Positions 31,387-39,440 of a stretch of DNA of 44,282 bases are shown here, one piece after another. Where the stretch lies: contig JAGHRV010000013.1 of NCBI GenBank assembly GCA_018066175.1, forward strand, positions 1 to 44,282. Reading direction: 5' to 3'. The notes under the pieces are model-generated. The model was not told where the DNA came from. It saw only the letters and a program-made list of their open reading frames with translations, and searched no databases. The stretch comes from Candidatus Colicola equi. GTDB taxonomy: Bacteria > Bacteroidota > Bacteroidia > Bacteroidales > Paludibacteraceae. Each line of letters starts with the position of its first letter. The first letter of the stretch is position 1. A program made the position numbers and the translations under genes.

Positions 31387-32157
31387 GTGAAAGATATAAT
31401 TGAAAAAATAATAGTATCTGTCTTCGGTCTGCTGATTCTGATATGGTTCCTTCCGGAACATGCAGAATCAGCTGCTATGCAGGATTCTATCTGCTCTACA
31501 ATAGATACAGTTTGTACTCCCTCATCCACTCAACCACTCACCCATTCATCCACTCAACCACCCACCCACTCATCCTCTCCCTCTCCCCGCATAGTGGCCT
31601 ATAACGGACGACCATTTAGTTATAAAAAAGCCTTTGCTGACCGCAACGATAAACACCTCGCCGCTGCGGGCCAGATAGGACTAAAATCAGGACCGGCCAA
31701 TCGTGCTGCTGCCGAGAAAATGAGCGGACAACTACGCCTCATCCAGTCCGGACCTAACTACATCGTGGAGGAACTCACGCACTCCCTCCCTTATCTCGTT
31801 CCTACTGCTGCTGCGCGATTAGACTCTATCGGTGCCGAGTTCGCCGATATACTTGCGCGTAACGGCTTGCCACATCATCGCTTTCGCATAACATCCGTGT
31901 TGCGCTCTCAAGAAGATATAAAACGCCTGCAACGATGCAATTCCAACTCTATCGCTAATTCCGCCCATAACTACGGCACGACTTTCGATATCGCATATTG
32001 GCATTACGAAAAAATAACGCAAACAACCGACTCCATTACCGAAGACAATCTCAAACTCGTCTTGGCACAAACTCTGCTCAATCAGCAACGAGCAGGACAT
32101 ATATATGTTAAATATGAGGCTAAACAAAGTTGCTTCCATGTAACAGTAAGAAACTAA
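31387..32157 (+). CDS. DUF5715 family protein (peptidase M15 / VanY-like)
   Basis: 256 residues from GTG 31387, 5 bp after the barrel gene. An N-terminal hydrophobic anchor or signal (about 8-28) is followed by a low-complexity Thr/Ser/Pro/His linker (about 42-68). From about 75 on is a DUF5715 domain, whose FRITSVLRSQEDIKRLQ, SAHNYGTTFDIAY (His and Asp of the metal site) and CFHVTV (final His) match the M15 D-Ala-D-Ala carboxypeptidase pattern. It probably trims peptidoglycan in the periplasm. In this operon it could open the wall for surface structures (inference). The linker is encoded by a CACTCAACCACTCACC-type repeat resembling intergenic microsatellites. Confidence 0.85.
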   Translation: MKDIIEKIIVSVFGLLILIWFLPEHAESAAMQDSICSTIDTVCTPSSTQPLTHSSTQPPTHSSSPSPRIVAYNGRPFSYKKAFADRNDKHLAAAGQIGLKSGPANRAAAEKMSGQLRLIQSGPNYIVEELTHSLPYLVPTAAARLDSIGAEFADILARNGLPHHRFRITSVLRSQEDIKRLQRCNSNSIANSAHNYGTTFDIAYWHYEKITQTTDSITEDNLKLVLAQTLLNQQRAGHIYVKYEAKQSCFHVTVRN

Positions 32158-32186
32158 ATGCTTTTTTGCTAAAAAAGTAAACTTTT

Positions 32187-32218
32187 TTTGCTTAATCAAA
32201 AAAAAAGTTGTAACTTTG
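32187..32218 (+). promoter_or_regulatory. Promoter of the Na/Pi cotransporter gene
   Basis: TTTG (32187-32190), 20 bp spacer, TAACTTTG (32211-32218). Leader to ATG 32239 about 14 nt. Confidence 0.82.
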
Positions 32219-32238
32219 TGCCCTAATTTAGATTTAAG

Positions 32239-33942
32239 ATGCAATTACTCCTACAAATTCTTACCCTTCTTGGTTCGGTTGCCATGCTGATGTATGGCAT
32301 GAAAGTGATGAGTGAGGGTCTGCAAAAAATGGCTGGTAGCAAACTCAGTAATGTACTGGGCACTATGACTACTAACCGTTTCTCCGGCGTATTAACAGGT
32401 GCTTTCATTACTGCTAGTATCCAGTCATCAACCGCTACAACGGTGATGACTGTTTCTTTTGTTAGTGCCGGAATACTTACGCTTAGACAAGCCATATCTG
32501 TCATCATGGGTGCCAACATCGGTACTACCTTTACCGCATGGATTATGGTGTTGGGCGGTGGCTCGCTCGATATGCGATTTATCGTTTATTTCGCTATCGT
32601 ATTAGCGGTCATCCTGATTTATACCAAACGCAAAGCCAATATGGGTGAGTTCATCATCGGTTTGGCTCTCATGCTACTCGGATTGACGACCCTAAAGATT
32701 AACGCTAACGAGATGCACTTGGACGAAATACATGCTGTGGTGAACTTCTTCGCATCTACGTCGTCCTTCGGTTATGGCAGCTATTTCCTTTACTTATTAG
32801 TAGGTGGTATGCTCACCTTTGCTGTGCAGTCTTCGGCTGCCATTATGGCCATCACCATGACCCTCTGCTCGTCCCATATCCTGCCTATTGACATGGGTAT
32901 AGCCCTTGTCATGGGTGAGAACATCGGTACAACCATCACCTCCAACGTAGTCGCCCTATCGGCTTCATCACAGGCTCGAAGAGCCGCTATGGCGCACTTG
33001 GTATTTAACGTGTTTGGTGTGATATGGGTGCTCTGCGTCTTCCGCTGGTTTGTAAGTACAATATGCAACCTGTGGCATGTGGAGTTTACTCCCGGACAAG
33101 TTCAGGATATAAGTCCTGACCAACTAAACGCCATCTTGGCTACCTTCCACACCGCGTTCAATGTATGCAATACCTGCATCCTAATAGGCTTTGTTCCACA
33201 ACTTGAGAAACTCGTTTGCCAAATTATTCCTAATAAGATTAAGGAGGAAGAAGGACAGCTCAAATTCATTACCGGTGGTCTTATGTCCACTTCCGAATTC
33301 TCTATCCTACAAGCCTGGAAGGAAATACATGTTATGGCTGACCGCGTCGCTCGTATGATCGGTATGCTACGTACACTATATGCTACCAAGGACGATAGCG
33401 AATTTGCTTCTACTTTCTCTCGCGTAGAGAAATACGAAGGAATATCCGATCGTATGGAGGTGGAGATTGCCGGATACCTCAATAAAGTGGCTGATGGCCG
33501 ACTCAGCGAACAATCTAAACACGAAGTGCATAAGATGCTGCGTATCGTGTCTGAATTAGAGTCCGTTGGTGATGCCAACTACAACATCGCTCGCTATATC
33601 AAGTTCCGCCACGAAGGTAAATATCAATTCACCGAATACCAGAACGACAATGTCGCCCACATGTTCGACCTGCTCGATACTGCCCTGCATAATATGGTTG
33701 CGGTGCTCGAGGATGTCAATTATATCTCGGATAACGACTTTATGGCGGCTTGTAACATGGAGCACGAAATCAATAACTATCGTGACCTATTAAAAGCTCA
33801 AAATACCGTCAATATTACCGAACATAAATACGCATACCTCATGGGTGTTAACTATATGGATATCATTAATGAATGCGAAAAGATGGGTGACTATATCATC
33901 AATGTTAATGAGGCCGTTAGTGAACGTAAATGCCAAGATTAA
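32239..33942 (+). CDS. Na+/phosphate cotransporter family protein with PhoU-like domain
   Basis: A 567-residue inner-membrane protein of the NptA/YjbB (PF02690) family, predicted to import phosphate with sodium. The inverted-repeat core shows the paired signatures SIQSSTATT (about 59-67) and AVQSSAAIM (about 195-203), plus GANIGTTFTAW and GENIGTTITSN. About ten membrane segments run to residue 330. Residues 345-560 form a cytoplasmic PhoU-like helical domain that is thought to regulate transport. The malate dehydrogenase gene follows after 36 bp without a visible promoter. Confidence 0.93.
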   Translation: MQLLLQILTLLGSVAMLMYGMKVMSEGLQKMAGSKLSNVLGTMTTNRFSGVLTGAFITASIQSSTATTVMTVSFVSAGILTLRQAISVIMGANIGTTFTAWIMVLGGGSLDMRFIVYFAIVLAVILIYTKRKANMGEFIIGLALMLLGLTTLKINANEMHLDEIHAVVNFFASTSSFGYGSYFLYLLVGGMLTFAVQSSAAIMAITMTLCSSHILPIDMGIALVMGENIGTTITSNVVALSASSQARRAAMAHLVFNVFGVIWVLCVFRWFVSTICNLWHVEFTPGQVQDISPDQLNAILATFHTAFNVCNTCILIGFVPQLEKLVCQIIPNKIKEEEGQLKFITGGLMSTSEFSILQAWKEIHVMADRVARMIGMLRTLYATKDDSEFASTFSRVEKYEGISDRMEVEIAGYLNKVADGRLSEQSKHEVHKMLRIVSELESVGDANYNIARYIKFRHEGKYQFTEYQNDNVAHMFDLLDTALHNMVAVLEDVNYISDNDFMAACNMEHEINNYRDLLKAQNTVNITEHKYAYLMGVNYMDIINECEKMGDYIINVNEAVSERKCQD

Positions 33943-33978
33943 TTATCAATATAAATCAACACTAAACAATTTATTATC

Positions 33979-34920
33979 ATGTCAAAAGTAACTGTTGTTG
34001 GCGCAGGTAACGTAGGCGCTACATGTGCAAATGTGCTGGCCGTTAAGAAGGTCGCAAGTGAAGTCGTTTTAATCGATATCAAAGAAGGCGTTGCCGAAGG
34101 TAAAGCCATGGATATCATGCAAACCGCACAACTTATCGGTTTTGATACCGTTGTTAAAGGTGTGACCAATAAGTATGAGGAAACAGCAAACTCCGATGTT
34201 GTCGTTATTACCAGTGGTATTCCTCGTAAACCAGGTATGACTCGCGAAGAACTCATTGGCGTGAACGCAGGTATCGTTAAGAGCGTTGCTCAACAAATCC
34301 TGAAGTATTCGCCTAAGGCTATCCTTGTTGTTGTATCTAATCCTATGGATACAATGGCTTATCTGACGATGAAGGCTACCGGCCTCAAGAAGAATCGCGT
34401 TATCGGTATGGGTGGCGCTTTGGATAGCAGCCGTCTCAAATACTATCTGAGCCAAAAACTCAACTGCAACGCCCGCGACGTAGAAGGCTTTGTAATCGGT
34501 GGTCACGGAGATACAACCATGATTCCTATGGCTCGCTTCGCTACCTATAAAGGAATTCCTGTTACTAACTTCATGACCAAGGCTGACCTGGACGAAGTTG
34601 TTAAGGCTACTATGGTTGGTGGCGCTACGCTGACTGGACTGCTCGGTACCAGTGCTTGGATGGCTCCCGGCGCAAGTGCAGCTGCTGTGGTTGACGCTAT
34701 CATCAACGACCAAAAGAAGATGATTCCTTGCTCCGCTTACCTCAATGGCGAGTATGGATGCAAAGATATCTACATGGGTGTTCCTTGTATCATCGGTAAA
34801 CGTGGTATCGAGAAAATCGTTAAACTGCGTATGACCAACGCTGAAAAAGAACTCTTCGCCGCTTCTTATGCCGCTGTTGCTAAAACAACCGGTATCCTCA
34901 AAGAGATCAACGCACTCTAA
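33979..34920 (+). CDS. mdh: Malate dehydrogenase
   Basis: A 313-residue NAD-dependent malate dehydrogenase of the LDH-like class. Rossmann motif GAGNVGATCA (8-17), substrate-binding arginines in GIPRKPGMTREEL (about 80-92), the NPMDTM segment (about 121-126), and catalytic histidine in GGHGDTTM (about 174-181). It converts oxaloacetate to malate in the reductive branch that leads to fumarate and succinate, downstream of PEP carboxykinase. No consensus promoter lies in the short gap before it, so it may be read from the Na/Pi promoter. Confidence 0.97.
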   Translation: MSKVTVVGAGNVGATCANVLAVKKVASEVVLIDIKEGVAEGKAMDIMQTAQLIGFDTVVKGVTNKYEETANSDVVVITSGIPRKPGMTREELIGVNAGIVKSVAQQILKYSPKAILVVVSNPMDTMAYLTMKATGLKKNRVIGMGGALDSSRLKYYLSQKLNCNARDVEGFVIGGHGDTTMIPMARFATYKGIPVTNFMTKADLDEVVKATMVGGATLTGLLGTSAWMAPGASAAAVVDAIINDQKKMIPCSAYLNGEYGCKDIYMGVPCIIGKRGIEKIVKLRMTNAEKELFAASYAAVAKTTGILKEINAL

Positions 34921-34941
34921 GAATACTATTATTTAGTGTAT

Positions 34942-34979
34942 AAAATGGCAATTTCTATCCGAAGTTGCCATTTTTATTT
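34942..34979 (+). terminator. mdh intrinsic terminator
   Basis: Perfect 10 bp stem AAAATGGCAA (34942-34951) / TTGCCATTTT (34965-34974) with a 13 nt loop, continuing into a T-rich tract. Confidence 0.88.
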
Positions 34980-34987
34980 GTAAATGT

Positions 34988-35093
34988 CAAAAATTCTTTG
35001 TAATTTTCTTCGTAAATTCCAGTAAAATTTTTATTAAAATAGCAAATAAAAGCAAGCTTTTCTTGCATATACCAAAAATTCTTTGTAATTTTG
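34988..35093 (+). promoter_or_regulatory. Promoter of the kinase-like gene, with a duplicated promoter half
   Basis: The active-looking promoter is TTGC (35063-35066), 19 bp, TAATTTTG (35086-35093). A 20 bp block, CAAAAATTCTTTGTAATTTT, occurs identically at 34988-35007 and 35073-35092; the upstream copy ends in TAATTTTC, so it lacks the final G of the box. A hairpin AGCAAG/CTTGCA (35051-35067) lies just upstream of the second copy. Confidence 0.75.
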
Positions 35094-35127
35094 CAAGCAG
35101 AATTGATAACCACGCCATTATTGACTG

Positions 35128-35943
35128 ATGTTAAGTGAGTGGATAATACAAAATAGTATGCAATTAGAGAGTATTTTACAGGAGCAAATTAATCAATCTA
35201 TTCACAAGGATGGATTTTCAGTTGATACTCTCAATCTAATTGATAATTATGTAAATAACATATTAAATGGAAGAACAAATCTTACTCGATTCAATTTACA
35301 AGAGCATGCAGGTCTCTGCTCAGCAGATTCGGTGCTCATTGGGGCGTACATCGTCTCAAGTTACGCGCGAGCAAGCCTTGAAGCAAGTTGCAATGCTTCA
35401 ACAAGCCAAGTTAGCCCAACAAATTGGGAAATAGATGAGGCTCAAGAAAAGTATGTACAACAATGGGCCGAGGCAAAACAAGTATGGTTCCCTAATTTTG
35501 AATCAATTATTACATCCTCTTTTGGTCCAAAGATTGCTCAGGGAGCAGAAGCCAAAGTGTATTACAAGGAAGGTGACTCTTCCGTTATTAAGGAGAGAAC
35601 TTCTATTTATTCAACATTAGGTAAGGCACTTGAGGCTATTGTATTGCATAACACATTGTTTCCTGAGACGCAAATGAAAGTGATTGGTTTTACGCGTGAT
35701 ATAGATGGATTATTTCGGATTATTCTGACTCAACCTTATATTGAATGCGAACGTTTAGCCACAAAAGAGGAGATAGACGAGATGGTGGCAAATATTGGAT
35801 TCACCGATAATCGAGAAGGACAAGGTGTTAATTATAGTGGTGCTCGTCTTTTATTAGAAGATATGCATCCGGCTAATGTCTTTATTGATAAAGTCACTGG
35901 CAAACCAATTTGTATTGATTGTATCGTAAAATTTAAACAATAA
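35128..35943 (+). CDS. Protein kinase-like protein (polyvalent-protein type)
   Basis: 271 residues. An N-terminal helical region (1-110) is followed by a compact kinase-like fold: glycine loop QGAEAKVYYKE (138-148), candidate ATP-contacting lysine K155 in SSVIKE, helix-C glutamate within ALEAIVLHN (167-175), catalytic-loop-like EDMHPANVFID (244-254; D245, N250), and a metal-binding-like ICID (261-264). This resembles the Ser/Thr/Tyr kinase domain described in polyvalent phage/plasmid proteins, also found as single proteins in Bacteroidota. Target unknown; activity is not proven. It has its own promoter and no obvious partner, though the TPR lipoprotein gene follows by 41 bp. Confidence 0.68.
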   Translation: MLSEWIIQNSMQLESILQEQINQSIHKDGFSVDTLNLIDNYVNNILNGRTNLTRFNLQEHAGLCSADSVLIGAYIVSSYARASLEASCNASTSQVSPTNWEIDEAQEKYVQQWAEAKQVWFPNFESIITSSFGPKIAQGAEAKVYYKEGDSSVIKERTSIYSTLGKALEAIVLHNTLFPETQMKVIGFTRDIDGLFRIILTQPYIECERLATKEEIDEMVANIGFTDNREGQGVNYSGARLLLEDMHPANVFIDKVTGKPICIDCIVKFKQ

Positions 35944-35984
35944 TCTCGTCACTCACTGACGTTAAATAAGCAGGATATCATATT

Positions 35985-37388
35985 ATGCGACTTCTTCTAC
36001 TATCGTTGGTTATAGTATTGATTTCATGTGCTCCACGTGAGGTACGTGAGGCGCAGGAGGTAGTGGCATTGGCCGACAGTCTGCGCGAAGCGCATTTAGT
36101 GGCGCAGGACGAGTATAATGATAGTACGCATTTGGCACAAGCCTACTACACTTTAGAAAAGTGGCAATGGCTCTATCCCGATGATTTTGCACACGCCTGT
36201 TACCATTATGGTCGATTGTTACGTGAACGAGAAGACCATATTTCTGCCATGCAGGTATTTATCAATGCCATACATTCCAATACCCACGATAAGGACTTGC
36301 GAGGAAGAGTTTTCACCAACATGGCTGTAATGTGTCGTTTGGAAGGGAATCATTCGTTGGCATATACCATGTTTGACAAATCTCGAGAACAGTTTGAGCA
36401 AAATTGTGATACCATTGCGTATTATTATGCGCTTAATAGTATGGCATTTGAATTGGCAGAACAGGCACAGAGGGATGAATGTTTGTCTTTGTTGAATCAG
36501 ATTTCTCAAAACTGCAGGAATCGTGATATACAAATAAAAACCTTAGAAACTAAGGCAGAAATGTATTTTATGGTGCAAGAGTATGATAGTGCCATATACT
36601 TTGCTAACCTATTGCAACAATATGGTAATAGTGAACCGACTGGTTTTCTTATAAAAGCACAATCATATTCCTATCTAAATCAAAAAGATTCTGCGGTTTA
36701 TTATGCGTCTATGGTCGCCGAACAATCGGCTTCTCTTTTTGATTTGAACAACTCCTTATATATATTGGCTAATGACAATGCTACTGCGAATATAGAAGAC
36801 ATCCAAGATATACATGCTTCACGTTCTGATGTGCAGAAACAAATAGAATTGCGTAGAAGTAAACTCTCGCATGCTGTGGAATTACTGCAGCAAGATATGG
36901 ATAAAAAGCCCCAATATATAAACCTAATTTTATTTATTAGTGCGTTAATATTGGCTGCTGCGATGGCGTGGTACGCTCATCGAAAAATGCGTCACTTGTC
37001 CCACCAACAAAAGCAAATGAAGCAACAGCGTTTCGCATATCAACAATCACAATTGGCAGAAATAGAGCAATTATGCGAGGCACTGCGACTCTCGCATGAT
37101 ATTAAAAAGGAATTGCAGTGGTCAAATTACGACCAAATGTGTGAAATTATAAATAAGCACTTTAATTTTCTCGCTAATAAACTGAAAGCCACGAATCTAC
37201 TGACCCAAACGGAGATTAAACTTTGTATTTTGGTCTTGATAGATTTTCGTTTTAATCAAATGGCTGAGATTTTGCCTTATGCACAAAATAGTATCGGTAA
37301 ACTGAAAGACACTGCCGCAAAACACTTGGGTACAACAGGAAAAATGTTGCGAAAAACCTTGCTTGAGATGGTAATAAGTGTACATTAA
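35985..37388 (+). CDS. TPR lipoprotein with transmembrane helix and cytoplasmic helical tail
   Basis: 467 residues. It opens with MRLLLLSLVIVLISCAPREV, a lipobox-like LISC, or else an uncleaved signal. Residues 45-290 hold about six TPR-like helical pairs (AYYTLEKWQWLYP, ACYHYGRLLRERED). A transmembrane helix lies at about 305-326 (LILFISALILAAAMAWYAH), then a coiled coil (about 330-360), then a C-terminal domain (LTQTEIKLCILVLIDFRFNQMAEIL...NSIGKLKDTAAKHL) resembling a LuxR-like HTH. Many Bacteroidales have TPR membrane regulators of this plan that link a periplasmic sensor to DNA. No gene nearby shows what it controls. Confidence 0.78.
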   Translation: MRLLLLSLVIVLISCAPREVREAQEVVALADSLREAHLVAQDEYNDSTHLAQAYYTLEKWQWLYPDDFAHACYHYGRLLREREDHISAMQVFINAIHSNTHDKDLRGRVFTNMAVMCRLEGNHSLAYTMFDKSREQFEQNCDTIAYYYALNSMAFELAEQAQRDECLSLLNQISQNCRNRDIQIKTLETKAEMYFMVQEYDSAIYFANLLQQYGNSEPTGFLIKAQSYSYLNQKDSAVYYASMVAEQSASLFDLNNSLYILANDNATANIEDIQDIHASRSDVQKQIELRRSKLSHAVELLQQDMDKKPQYINLILFISALILAAAMAWYAHRKMRHLSHQQKQMKQQRFAYQQSQLAEIEQLCEALRLSHDIKKELQWSNYDQMCEIINKHFNFLANKLKATNLLTQTEIKLCILVLIDFRFNQMAEILPYAQNSIGKLKDTAAKHLGTTGKMLRKTLLEMVISVH

Positions 37389-37477
37389 GTTGTGCTAATT
37401 GTAAAATTCCCAAGTCGCTTTTTGCGTATCTAATTGTAAATGAGCCACTTACAAAGAATTTAATTCCCATGTTTATT

Positions 37478-37509
37478 TTTGGCGCATCACGGATTTTGTT
37501 GTAATTTTG
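37478..37509 (+). promoter_or_regulatory. Promoter of the T9SS cargo gene
   Basis: TTTG (37478-37481), 20 bp spacer, TAATTTTG (37502-37509) followed by CAG. Leader about 53 nt. A minimal ORF ATG-AAA-GTA-TGA (37561-37572) overlaps the true start by four bases. Confidence 0.82.
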
Positions 37510-37568
37510 CAGTGCTTTTGAGAAAGCGCTTAGTAAAATTATGTTTCAATCATTAAAACGATGAAAGT

Positions 37569-38798
37569 ATGAAAACAAAATTAGTTTTATTGTTATGGTG
37601 TCTGTATATGACAACGTCATTGCCAATTTTCGCAGGGGCGACGTATGTGCCATTGTCCGTAGTCGGTACTAATGACGGACCTTCGCAGGATGGTAAAGAT
37701 CCTACTACCCCCAACCAATTTGTAGTCCGAGTTGAAAATCGTACGCTATTCATCTCGACCACTTTGGACGAAAGGGTATCTCTCAAACTTCAAAATAAAA
37801 CAACCAACGAAGATGTCGCCAATCTGACTTTTATCAAGACTGCAGTTTGTCTTGTTGGACAATATGGGTCTTATGTGTTAACATTGCAGGTTGGTAGCAC
37901 CACATTGACCGGAGAGTTTGATGTTGAATTGTCGCAAGATGAAGCAGCGGAAATTGCCCTTAAAATGTTTGAAAATGACAATGTGGAGATATTGGTATCC
38001 AATACTACGTATGAACAGGGAGATACAGTACATGTGTATTATGAACAACTTAAAAACGAGTATATCATCGTGGGGAATCGCTGTTGGGTGGCGTTTGTAG
38101 ATCTAATCCCAGATGCCAACTGGTCACATGGATGCCAATACCTATTGATTGATGCCAAGTCCGGAAATGTTGTGACATACAACAGGGATATGCCGCCCCA
38201 ACGCGACGAATACAAGCAGTATAAATCCTTTGGTATAAAAGTCCTCAATCAACAAGATGCTTTTGAAATCGTTGATAGTATTTATAAAAAAGATACGGTT
38301 GCTATTTATATCTCAACACAAAATTACTACGGAGGAGAGACATTTGAATTATTAAATAAAGATGTGATAAGAGTCCCTTATCCGTTGTCAATGTATTGGG
38401 TCTTTTTTGTGGATTTGTATCCCATGGAAAATTGGGAACATCCTTGTGAGTATATATTTGTAGATGCTTATACTGGAGAAGTAACAATATTAAAGAAGAT
38501 GATGTTCCCTATAAATCAGGAAGAACTTTTTACTCTAAAACGTTGGGATTATAAGCAGAATGTTGAATTAGTATACCCAGCTAATGCTGCATATTCTTCT
38601 CAAAATCCAGTATTCGCCAATACCTCTATTGTATCATCTGAAAAAATACGGAGGATTGATATCTATGATATTCACGGGCAAAAGATGATGTCAACAAATA
38701 ACACTACCATAGATGTTTCTGAGTTGTCTAGAGGCATTTATATTGTCCATGCAGAAATGGAAAATGGCTGTGTTCAAACTAAATTAATTAAACAATAA
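37569..38798 (+). CDS. T9SS cargo protein with DUF3244-like and duplicated PepSY-like domains
   Basis: 409 residues with a signal peptide (1-23). Residues 25-120 resemble the DUF3244 beta-sandwich. Two homologous modules follow (about 122-217 and 223-318): each has a helix with xxEIxxxxxxxD, then a strand set ending WVAFVDLIPDANWSHGCQYL or WVFFVDLYPMENWEHPCEYI and DAKSGNV / DAYTGEV, which resembles a PepSY-type fold. Residues 340-409 form a type A T9SS sorting domain (IYDIHGQKM, IDVSELSRGIYIVHAE, final KLIKQ). It is therefore exported across the outer membrane by the system PorX regulates. No protease domain is attached; the PepSY-like modules might bind or inhibit one. Confidence 0.82.
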   Translation: MKTKLVLLLWCLYMTTSLPIFAGATYVPLSVVGTNDGPSQDGKDPTTPNQFVVRVENRTLFISTTLDERVSLKLQNKTTNEDVANLTFIKTAVCLVGQYGSYVLTLQVGSTTLTGEFDVELSQDEAAEIALKMFENDNVEILVSNTTYEQGDTVHVYYEQLKNEYIIVGNRCWVAFVDLIPDANWSHGCQYLLIDAKSGNVVTYNRDMPPQRDEYKQYKSFGIKVLNQQDAFEIVDSIYKKDTVAIYISTQNYYGGETFELLNKDVIRVPYPLSMYWVFFVDLYPMENWEHPCEYIFVDAYTGEVTILKKMMFPINQEELFTLKRWDYKQNVELVYPANAAYSSQNPVFANTSIVSSEKIRRIDIYDIHGQKMMSTNNTTIDVSELSRGIYIVHAEMENGCVQTKLIKQ

Positions 38799-38802
38799 CA
38801 TT

Positions 38803-39363
38803 ATGAAACATACAAAATATATTTATGCAGTTCTTTTAGGACTACTAATGGTTGCCTGCGAAGGCAATGAACCGGATAACCCTAGTTTAAACAAACAAGG
38901 TAAACTTAACGAAAAGGCAGTTATGCAATTCGTTCCATACGAAAAAGGTCAAATAGTAGTATTCAATAATCAAAGTTTTGGTGTAACTGTTAAATATACC
39001 ATTACAGACGTAACTCAAACAAGAACTGATAGCACATTGCAAGTAATATCCAAAATGAAAGGAGTGGATTTTGATGGTGTAGATTATTATAATTTAGAGA
39101 TTATGGTCGTTTGCACAAATAAAAAACAAATAGATGCCTATTTAACTTATGCTTTTAAGAAGGACGAAGATCATATCTATACTCAAAGTGGAACTTATTG
39201 CTTTAAGGATATCAATGACACAGGAGATTTCCCTCAAACCATTACTTTGTCCAATAAAGGGGATTTATCTGTGGCACAATTGGTCAATCAACAAGGCATT
39301 CAATATTATCTTGCCCAAGACCTTGTTAAATTCACACACTATCAGGGTGTAATTAATTTTTGA
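38803..39363 (+). CDS. Hypothetical lipoprotein (186 aa)
   Basis: The signal peptide ends in the lipobox LMVACEG (Cys19). The rest is polar with many beta-type segments (GQIVVFNNQSFGVTVKYTITDV, YYNLEIMVVCTNKKQ, YLAQDLVKFTHYQGVINF) and no known domain that I can name. It starts 4 bp after the T9SS cargo gene, so the two are co-transcribed and the products may interact at the outer membrane. A copy of the 3'-end hairpin repeat follows directly after the stop. Confidence 0.78.
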   Translation: MKHTKYIYAVLLGLLMVACEGNEPDNPSLNKQGKLNEKAVMQFVPYEKGQIVVFNNQSFGVTVKYTITDVTQTRTDSTLQVISKMKGVDFDGVDYYNLEIMVVCTNKKQIDAYLTYAFKKDEDHIYTQSGTYCFKDINDTGDFPQTITLSNKGDLSVAQLVNQQGIQYYLAQDLVKFTHYQGVINF

Positions 39364-39375
39364 TGACACCCATTA

Positions 39376-39440
39376 CAAAACTTTACGATTCTTAATCCCT
39401 TGCGGGGTGGAAAACAATTCGTTCTCTGCCTCGCATCCTT
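39376..39440 (+). repeat. 3'-end hairpin repeat module, copy C (downstream of the lipoprotein gene)
   Basis: Thirteen bases after the stop is the tail CAAAACTTTACGATTCTTAA, then a 14 bp stem (39402-39415 / 39421-39434) with AATTC loop, then CATCC and an iterated CTTCACTCA stretch. The order relative to the gene is the same as for copy A, and the tail differs from copy A at one position. Confidence 0.8.

Noticed and set aside
34069..34713. A 214-codon open frame antisense to mdh
   Set aside because: Shadow of the conserved malate dehydrogenase coding pattern; no promoter and no recognisable domain.
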